Below are positions 56,090 to 64,000 of a stretch of DNA of 64,000 nt, one piece after another. The first letter of the stretch is position 1, and the number at the start of each line of letters is the position of its first letter. Under the pieces are notes generated by a model. That model was given only the letters and a program-made list of their open reading frames with translations, was not told the DNA's origin and searched no databases. Made by a program: the position numbers and the translations under genes. This DNA comes from Halocaridina rubra. Taxonomy: Eukaryota > Arthropoda > Malacostraca > Decapoda > Atyidae. The stretch is from the NCBI GenBank assembly GCA_037179515.1, contig JAXCGZ010017009.1:162451-226450 (forward strand). The letters run 5' to 3'.

Positions 56090-57480
56090 ATTGTGGAAAG
56101 GTCTCAAGAAGCAAAAGCTGTAAGTTCTTTCACTATTAACAAAGACACTTTTCATATTGCGTCAGTCTTAAGTCACCAATCTCCTGTGTCAGATTCTTTT
56201 CAACTGGTTAATGATTGTTCTGCGGTGACTGCAGGAGCTGCTCTCCACCAAATAGTGGATGGCTTACCTATGCCTATTGGGTTTCACTCTATAAACCTAT
56301 CTGAATTTCAGTGGAAGTACTCTGCATTTGGCAATGCATTCTTGACTGCATATTTAGTTGTCTTACACTTCGAAGACACAGCTGAGGGACGTCAGGTAAC
56401 ACTGTTCATAGAATACTAGTTTCTGCTTTTCACAGCAGTAACCCAGCTAAGGCAGATACATTGAATAATCATCTTTCCTACTTAATTCAGTGTGTTACCA
56501 ACATGGAGTATATAAATAATGGTGATAACATTCTAGCTGAATACCTTTCAACGCCAGATAATGACATCTCTACTTCATAGAGTGACTTGTTTGCAATGGC
56601 CAGAGCCTAAGAGTGCAATGTAAATATAATGTCTTTCCAGACTAGACTCAAGGACTTTCAGGTGGCTGACAATCAGATCATCAAGTCTGATGATTTTCTG
56701 GAGTGCCCTCGAACTATTGTGCCTCAGCTGCTAAAAAGAAATACTTTCAACTCTTTGCATACCATCTCCCATCCCAGTGTTACAGTTGCTCTTCGATTAA
56801 TCAAGTCCAGATACTTTTGGCCTAGGATGGACAAAGCTGTGCATCATTCTATGAGCCTTTGCCAGATCTGTCAGCAACAAAAATTATGCAACACACTAAA
56901 ACTCAGATTATTGCCTTTGGAAATCCCTTGTCGGCAATTTGAGGTGGTTCACATTGATATTGTGGGTCCGCTGCCACACTGTTCTCCTCCTAATGAAGAG
57001 TTTCAAACTCCTTATCAATACCTACTGACATGCAATGATCATTCTACCAAGTAGATTGAGGCTGTGACTCTCCTTAAAGTTAAGGCAAAAGCATTCACAC
57101 AAGTATATCTCAAATGGATAGGTTTCCATACTTGGTGTACCTCTTTAGGTCATAACTAACAGAAGAACCTAGTTTGAATCTGAATTGTTTCAAGAACTAT
57201 CGCCCTATGTGGAATTTCATAGTCTGAGAACCACAATCTATCTTCCTCAAAGAAGTGGCATGAAAGAATGCTCCCATAGGACCTTGAGAGCAGTTTTAAA
57301 ACCCAGATAGGAAAATTAGCTCTATGCCCTGCCAGCTGTCCTACTTGGTCTACAATGTATGCCGAACCCCTTAGATTATTCACCTTTCACCTAATGAATG
57401 GAAAATTTCTGCTGAGTCCAAATGATATGTTTGCAAAACCTGCTACCTCATCAGACTTTAGTGCATATTAAAAAAAAAAA
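56090..57480 (+). pseudogene. Decayed gypsy pol (RNase H and integrase)
   Basis: RNase H remnant: LVNDCSAVTAGAALHQIVDG, PIGFHSINLSEFQWKYSAF, then EGRQVTLFIEY. A spacer with THMEYINNGDNILAEYLS-like reading follows. Integrase: SLHTISHPSVTVALRLIKSR, YFWPRMDKAVHH, LCQICQQQK (the H-H-C-C region), FEVVHIDIVGPLPHC with the first catalytic Asp, and YQYLLTCNDHSTK before a TAG at 57052. Past that, FESELFQELS and LRTTIYLPQRSGM are readable across frames. No LTRs were found. It is unrelated at family level to the element at 42.4-47.2 kb. Confidence 0.85.
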
Positions 57481-57579
57481 CTTTGTTAAGTGCACGAGAA
57501 AATAGATTTTAATTACAATCCCAAGTGTTCCTAGCATCTCTTGGGACTTATTCAATGATCTTTAATTCTGAGTTAGAAT

Positions 57580-58570
57580 GGAATGTGTCCTAAAACCATT
57601 AAAGGCACCATATATAGATTCTTTCCCAGAGATTGGATGACATGATAAGCATTCTAAAATCCAATTGCCTTCGAGTTTTAATGGTAATATATCTATATAT
57701 CGTTTGAAACCTGCAATATTACCAGCAGTATCATGTGTAAACAGGCAAAGCCTTCTTAAATTTGCAAGTCAGATGTGGTTTCTGGTGTACTCCATGATAT
57801 TGTATTAACAAACTTTGATGAAAATCTGTCTGGAACTCTTGTAAATAATGACATTAGTGGTGGTATACCTCAAGATTTTTTACAGCCCTTGTTTTACACT
57901 CAGACAACTGCAGGGTCTGCTGACAGAAATATACGTTTTGCAGCTAACTCTAATTATCATTATTTTTCTGAAGCTCAGTCTCCATTGGGGTATCTATTGT
58001 AATGACACTTAACGTTCTTAAAGTATCTAAAAATTAAGTTACCTTTGATTTTAATACATTTACATTTACTTGTTTAATTCCATGTTAGTAACAAGTGCTG
58101 TCAATGCTACAGTGATTAAAAGACATGATAAATATTTCAAGATCCATTTGCATTCAGGAGACATCGATAACATATCTCTAATCTACAAACCGTTTGAAAC
58201 CTGCAAAAATTACCAGAACTACCATGTGTAAACCGTCAGGTCTCCTCATATTGTATGTGTTCCTCAAAGTGTTTCTCAACTCTTATCTAAAAGTCTACTA
58301 GATGCAGTTTCTAGTGACACCATTGATCCTTTATTATCTGGATCAGATGAAAATATGTCTGATGACTGTGTTTGTATAGGCAACAGTATCAATATTCCTC
58401 AGGAATTACCACAACCCCCAATTTTACCCTCTCACACAACTACAGTATCTTAATTTGGGGAAAAAAGTTCGCTTTGCAGCTAATCCTGATTTTCATATTT
58501 TTTTCCTGTGACTCTGTCTCCATGGGGGGAGCTATGGTAATGACTCTAGATTTTGACTGCGAGCTTAATT
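57580..58570 (+). pseudogene. Gypsy polyprotein C-terminus, present twice in tandem
   Basis: Two diverged copies of one segment lie in direct orientation, about 57640-58005 and 58110-58560. Each has a GACATGATAA..., KIQL/KIHL-like reading, then ACCGTTTGAAACCTGCAA-type sequence followed by ACCATGTGTAAAC, and each ends with GCAGCTAA.TCT/CCTGATT..CAT..TTTTTC and TCTCCATGGGG. The pattern R..K.FKI...G..D.ISI..LKP is usual for the gypsy integrase C-terminal region. Placement in the same element as the pol remnant to the left is an inference. Confidence 0.6.
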
Positions 58571-59405
58571 GATTTTAAAGAGGTACAGTAATTGTTAAAG
58601 ACGTAGTTTATGAATATTTTCTGCTTGATGGTAATTCACTTTATTTAACTAAAGAATATAATTAATAGTAATAATGGTATGAGTAAAACTGATTAAGTTA
58701 TACAAATTACAGAAACTTGTTTTACTTTGCATGCTTAATTGAATTACATTACTTACCTTTTGTACGTTATGGTATACCAGCATATTATTATTAGCATTTT
58801 AAATGTCATAAGCATCGCCAATGTTCTATACTGTAAAAATGTGTTTCGTCCTTTATCTTATTGATTCATTTCAATTTGGGAAATTCTCAGGCATATTCTA
58901 CTGCTATATTACTTTTAGTATTATTTTCTCATGTCAAAGATGTGCAATTATTGTAAATTATGTTATATTATTCTTGATAAGGCATGAATATAAAATCTAA
59001 TACAATATACATCTCAGAAATTGTCAGAATGATGAAGGAACCACTAGTTGGGTATCAATAAACCCAATTTAGAATAGTCACGGTTTATTACCCTCCTTAG
59101 GTTTAACTCAACAGAAGCTTGGTATGCCTCACATTAACTCAACAGGAGCTTGGGATGCCTCACATTACTAAGGATGTTTATTCATTAAAAGATCAAAAGT
59201 TCAGTAATTCAATGTTTTCAATTCGTTTCTTTCTCACCTACTTAGCATGCATTATAGGAAACGAGTACTTCAGTGAGGTGTCATCTATACGTAGGTCCTT
59301 CTCAAGTTATGGAAGACGTGTTTAATAGCTATGACATTTACGATTTTGCAAAACACTATGGCTATATAATATAATACAGCACTTATCAAGTTCACAGTTC
59401 CTTAC
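58571..59405. other. Intron sequence with a 31-bp duplication
   Basis: No gene recognised. A 31-bp sequence beginning AACTCAACAG occurs at 59105-59135 and again at 59136-59166 with two differences. The rest is AT-rich intron between TTLL exons 1 and 2. Confidence 0.6.
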
Positions 59406-59597
59406 CTCGCCATGTGGATCAGCTACTGCTTGTGCTCCCAAAGTTTCGAATCGTTCGGTGACCCATTTGAGAACATTAAGACAGGCAGTCGTTCGATAAT
59501 CATGTATGAAAGCTGTTCGTTCATCTTCATGACCTATGCAATATCCTCTCGGAACGAATGTGTCCACACTAGCTGCTTCGCTGAACCAATGTAATTG
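59406..59597 (-). CDS. TTLL3/8-like tubulin glycylase, exon 1 of those visible
   Basis: 192-bp exon, phase 0 at both ends, acceptor CACTACAG and donor GTAAGG. It reads QLHWFSEAASVDTFVPRGYC, IGHEDERTAFIHDYRTTACL, NVLKWVTERFETLGAQ and AVADPHGE. The pattern L.WF.EAD.DTFFPR.Y.LG.EDE..AFI.DFR.TA...LK is characteristic of the region upstream of the catalytic domain in TTLL3/TTLL8. It starts in phase 0 at an intron, so at least one coding exon lies further upstream, to the right and outside the window or unrecognised here. Confidence 0.92.
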
Positions 59598-60295
59598 CTG
59601 TAGTGTGCTACAGAGACCATACTGTCAAGAGGAAATTGTAAGTTGTGTAGCTAATTATGGCTAGTTTACGTTCATGAGATACATTTTTAAAGTATCAATG
59701 CATACATACATACATACATCACATTACCTAATTTTGTGTTTAAACTGGGGAGAGCTCTTACAGCCTTGTTATCTGATCTTGTGATTCAATATCTTCTTAA
59801 ATCAATATTGTTCCCTTATATTTTAAATTCATAGTCAATCTGTTATACGAAGTAATTGATTAATAAATAAATAATGCAAAAAATACACCTGTCAACAATG
59901 CTGAGTTCACTTGCCAAGTTACACAGATGTCTTATTTTTTCTTTGTACTCTGTTCTCTTTTATCATTTTTTTTTATAAACTGAGTTAGATTTAAAGTCTG
60001 ATCCCATGATAACATACCTTGGTTAAAAATTTATCAATATCATTTTCCTGCTGAAATGACTGGTTTAGCAGTTAAGAAGAAAATATAGCAGAAACAGGTG
60101 GGTGTCTCCTCAGTTGGATATTCGAGTTTTCCTTCTTGTGGGCTTTTGTTTTGCATTTTTCCTTCTCTAATTACCAAAGTCAAATTTTAACTAGGAGTGT
60201 GTTGCCAGAAAAGAGATGAACTGTGTGTGAAGCTTCAAAAGAAACTTTTCTCTCTATAATTTCTCTCTATATTTTGCAAAAGGTAAAACATCAAA

Positions 60296-61398
60296 ATGAA
60301 GCCATCTCTGTCCCTGACCCCCCCCCCCCTCATTCAATGGTCAGTGAGAGGTGGAAGAGAATATCAGGGGGATGTAGGAGGAGGAGTGGATTTTAAAAGA
60401 CTGAAGCAAAAGGTCAAGGTACTTGAGACCCTTGTAATAAACCTGGATGATAAAATTCGTAATAATGCTAGAGAAATGAAAGAGAATGAAACACTTAGAG
60501 AGGTAATAAGATCTTTGGAGGAAGCAAATATGGCACAAGGGCAAGAGATAAAATATCTAGAAAAATGAATAAAGAAGTAGGAAGAGGAAAAGAGCGAATT
60601 AGAAACCAGAATTTCTAAACAACAAGACAACAACAAACAGGTGAATGGCAACCTGAATGAATTATATGTTAGATCACTACTCTCATCTGAGAGAGATGAG
60701 ACTGCAGCTTGGAATATTTAGATAAAAGAAAACATCGAACAGTTTAGAATTGGGTTTAAGGAGCTGAATATGGAACATGATGCCATGAAAACTTCCTTTG
60801 AAGATGCACTAAAGGAGAATAAGGCAGCAAAGAAAACTGTGAGGGTGGTGGCACTGGAAGACATACAAGCAGTTGACTATAAAGAAATAGTAATAGAAAA
60901 AAATGAGAGATGTTGTGATGGAAAGGGCAAATCCACTACTTAAACAGGCACTTGATAAAGAGAAGTAAGTGGTAATCTCAGGTATAAGTGGATCCCAGGA
61001 GTCAATATGGCAGGTGAGATGTCAAGAAAATAAAGCTAGGGTTTTAGACCTGATTAGGAAGCTTGGAGTATTAAGTGGTTTGGAGGATATTGTTAACATT
61101 AACCAACATGATAAATATTCTAGGGAAAGAAAGGAAAGACTAACAAAAGTAACCTTTGTGAGAGGGGACACATGTAGAGAAATACTGATGAAAAAATAGC
61201 TAAAAGATCTTCATGACTTCAAGGCAGTGTTCAACAGACCATACTGAACACAGCAAGAGATGGAAAGGATCAAAACTTATTGCAAGAGGCAAAGAAATGA
61301 AGAAGAGAAAACAAATTTTAGTTTTAGAGTTCTTCCAGACAAAGGGGGAGGGATAAAGGAGACAATGAAAGAAGATCAGGGGATTCGACTTCATTAAG
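60296..61398 (+). pseudogene. LINE-B ORF1, decayed
   Basis: ATG at 60296, MKPSLSLTPPPLIQWSV, then the coiled coil (LKQKVKVLETLVINLDDKI, KENETLREVIRSLEEANMAQ) to a TGA at 60566. Later parts in other frames: VISGISGSQES, VLDLIRKLGVLSGLED and KVTFVRGDTCREILMKK. A C9 run near 60319 and several stops distinguish it from the copy at 36947. Ends near 61398, where the ORF2 frame begins. Confidence 0.85.
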
Positions 61399-64000
61399 AT
61401 TGCTGGACAAAAATGTTGATGGAATAGCTGGAAAGGCAGTAGAATTAAAGAATAAGATTCCCAACACTAAGATAAACATAATAGCAGTTAAAAACTAAGT
61501 TAAGTGAGGACATAAACAGTATCGCAGTTTTTCCTAAGGGCTTCAGAGTATTAAGTGTTGACAGCTCTGAGAGGACTGGTGGATGGATAGCACTGCTCAT
61601 AAGTGAAAAATTTCAGGTTGAAGAAATAAACTTTACTATAGAAAGTGAGTTCAAGGAATCTCTTGTTGCTCACATAAATACTAGGTCAGAGAGCATAATA
61701 ATAACTGTTGTATATAACCCATCAAGAATCGACACAGGATAGATGTTTATGAGAAAAGTCATATAGGTACTATTGAAGTCACAAACTTAGTTATTAACAT
61801 TACAAGGGAGAGAAAATGTAGGATTTAGATTACGGGACATTTTAATAATAGAGAGAGAGATTGGAAAATCTTGACCCACACAGTGGGGACAACTCATTCG
61901 GGGCAAGATTCCTAGATTGTGTTCAAGGGAAATTCCTACATCAACATGTACTGGAACCAATGAGGGCCAGGGGTTGGGATGAGCCATAACAGCTTAATCG
62001 ACTATTCACAGATAATGTGTTGGATATTGAAAATATTGAGTATGAACGACCTATTGGAAAAAATAACCACTGTGTGTTTTGATGGAATATATCATCGAAG
62101 ATATACTGCCTGAGAGTAGAGGCACTGAGTACATGAGGAGGAACATTCCGAAAGGAGATTACATCAAAATAATGAGTTTTTACAGTTACTGACTGGAGAT
62201 CTTATTTATCAACAATTCTGTACAAGACCTGTACGACATCTATTGTGAGGACTATGGGAAGATAGTAGCTTGTTGCATACCTTCCACCAAAATAGGAGTT
62301 ATTCATGCCAGAGAGAAATAGTTCAATAGTGAGTGTAAGAAAGCTTAGGAGAGGAGAGATGAAAGCTGGAAAAGGCTTAGGAAGAGAAAAAGCAGAAATG
62401 CCAGGCCAGACTTATAAAAGAGCAAGAAATTATTACCTAAGTAAAAGAAGAGAGGCAGAGAGAGACAATGAAAGGGATATCACCAGGAAGGCTAAGGAAT
62501 TTCCCAAACATTTCCACAGCTTTATCAGAGGAAAAATGAAGGTAAAAGAACTGGTTTTAAGGCTAAAGAGGGCGGATGGCCCACCCCCTCACGGGCCGGT
62601 ATTGGAGAACATCATCTTTTCAGCCACAGAGATATGCAAAGCTCTGATGGAGTTACATGCCCACAAAGCTACAGGTCCTGATGATATATCCCCTTATGTA
62701 CTTAAGTAATGCACTAAATCAATATCCGTGTCTCTAAGTATCATATCTGAAAAGACGCTGGAATCAGCGGAGATTCCAAGATGCTGGAAACAACCGAACA
62801 TTGTACCTATATTCAAAAGGGGAAGGAGAGCTACAGCTCTAAACTATCAACCTGTTTCCTTGACTAGCATAGTTTGCAGAGTCATGGAAAAACTACTAAG
62901 AAAACACATCTCGCTTCACTTGGAATCCTTCAACTCTTTGTCAGTGAGACAACATGGCTTCAGAGAAGGTAGATCAATAGTAACAAACTTATTAGAATTT
63001 CATAATGAAGTAAGCCGAATCTTACATGAAAGAGAGGGCTGGGCAGATTGTATATTCCTAAACTTCCAGAAAGTATTTGACACGGTCCCACACGGGTGAC
63101 CTATTAAGAAGCTGCAAGCAATGGCGAGAATAAGCGGAAATGTCTTGGAATGGATAAAAACTTACTTAGATGGAAAGCAACAGAGTGTTACAGTAAGACA
63201 CTCAGTGTCCAAATGGAGAAGAGTTAGTAGCTGAGTTCCACAGGGTTCAGGTTTAGGGCCACTTTTGTTCCTTGTATATGTAACTGACCTAAAAGGGTCT
63301 GTAAATTCATTTCATAAATATATTTCCAGATGATGCAAAGATTGTAAAGACAGTAAGAGATGAGAACAATGAAAGAGAACTTCAGGGAGACCTAAATAGT
63401 CTGCATGAGTGGTCACAAAAGTGACCAATGATATTCAATACTTCTAAATGTAAGGTAATGAGAATGGGTACAAGTGCAAGAAGGTCTAAGTTTAACTATT
63501 CAAAGGCAGGAGCAGAACTTCAAGAGACAGAGAATGAGAGAGATCTAGGAGTAAAGATACTGGCAGATATGTCTCCAGAAATGCATACAAATGGCATAGT
63601 AAGGGCAGAATATGCTTTCTTAGCAAATGTAAGGGTAGCCTTCAGGCACATGGACAAGGAAATGTTCAGAAATATTTTTGTAACCTATGTGAGGCCAAAG
63701 TTTTAATATGCAGCCCCCTTTTGGAATCTACATTTGAAAGAGTTCATAATTAAGCCGGAAAAAGTTCAAAGACATGCCATGAAACTGGTGACAGAAATAC
63801 GCAATCTCAGTTATGAGGATAGGCTGATGGAATTAGACTTACCATCACTCAAAGCTAGAAGAATGATTGGGGATATGGTGACGGTTTTTAAATTCCTTCA
63901 AGGTTATGACAGAGTGGATAGGGATCGATATTTAGAAATGGCTGGCACTAGAACTAGAGGTCATATTTTGAAGCTTTGTAAGAAAACTTCTTTGCATGTT
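61399..64000 (+). pseudogene. LINE-B ORF2, decayed and cut by the window edge
   Basis: Endonuclease remnants at about 61405-62100 (NVDGIAGKAVELKNKI, the PFQDNVLDIENIEYE equivalent). The linker is at 62305-62580, then KATGPDDISPYVLK near 62680 after a deletion of about 90 bp upstream. The RT reads RQHGFREGRSIVTNLLEF, GWADCIFLNFQKVFDTVPHG and a VPQGSGLGPLLFLVY equivalent. The palm motif reads ..DDAKIVK near 63330, with the preceding residues changed. The tail runs to the window end. Many stops. Confidence 0.87.

Larger units (their letters stand above)
59723..64000 (+). mobile_element. LINE-B long copy from the apparent 5' terminus, cut by the window edge
   Basis: Starts ATTACCTAATTTTGTGTT after a (CATA)n stretch. 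Its 5'UTR (59723-60295) is alignable with 30839-31524. ORF1 and ORF2 follow in decayed form, and the copy is still in the C-terminal polymerase region (RGHILKLCKKTSL) at 64000. It shows that the 5' terminus at 30839 is not a chance truncation. Confidence 0.9.

Overview
Eukaryotic, almost certainly arthropod DNA, most plausibly a decapod crustacean. That placement is an inference from the AT-rich composition, long (AT)n, (AC)n and (TTA)n microsatellites, dense LINE load and spliced exons; no prokaryotic gene organisation is present. The one host gene I can support lies on the minus strand and runs through nearly the whole window: a tubulin tyrosine ligase-like gene of the TTLL3/TTLL8 (tubulin glycylase) type. 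Five exons, 857 bp in total, are visible in transcription order: 59597-59406, 55989-55798, 23580-23367, 23207-23117 and 978-811. All splice phases agree and every exon has AG/GT borders. The gene continues past the left edge and probably past the right edge. Its introns of about 3.4, 32.2, 0.16 and 22.1 kb hold everything else.

The introns are filled by a few repeat families. 'LINE-B' is a CR1/L2-type non-LTR retrotransposon: about 0.5 kb of 5'UTR, ORF1 (coiled coil plus RRM-like domain), ORF2 (APE endonuclease plus reverse transcriptase), a 3'UTR hairpin, and a 3' end of short ATTAGGTAATCACA-type repeats running into (AC)n instead of poly(A). At least 17 copies or fragments are present, 15 of them on the plus strand, antisense to the TTLL gene. 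'LINE-A' is a second APE-type LINE (I/Jockey group, clade not resolved) with an A-rich tail. There is also an RTE-like LINE fragment, a nearly complete Ty3/gypsy element with 192-bp LTRs, a decayed second gypsy pol, and a tRNA-derived repeat in inverted tandem arrangement.

Layout: 1-5 kb holds LINE-A and LINE-B fragments, TTLL exon 5 and the tRNA-derived inverted repeat between two (AT)n tracts. 5.6-16.7 kb is a LINE-B cluster with a young minus-strand copy nested in an older plus-strand copy. 17-23 kb has an old LINE-A, unassigned sequence, an ancient CR1-like remnant and exons 4 and 3. 24-30 kb has LINE-B and the longest LINE-A copy. 30.8-54.1 kb is a continuous head-to-tail chain of LINE-B copies, interrupted by an RTE-like insertion (8-bp target duplication) and the gypsy element (5-bp target duplication), and ending in three near-identical 2.16-kb tandem units that all carry a reverse-transcriptase active-site mutation. 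54-59.6 kb has LINE-A and LINE-B fragments, exon 2, gypsy remnants and exon 1. 59.7-64 kb is a decayed long LINE-B copy cut by the window edge.

The most interesting pattern is the LINE-B chain. New 5'-truncated copies repeatedly begin exactly at the (AC)n tail of the preceding copy, which suggests that this family inserts into simple repeats, including its own tail. The last part of the chain was then amplified at the DNA level.
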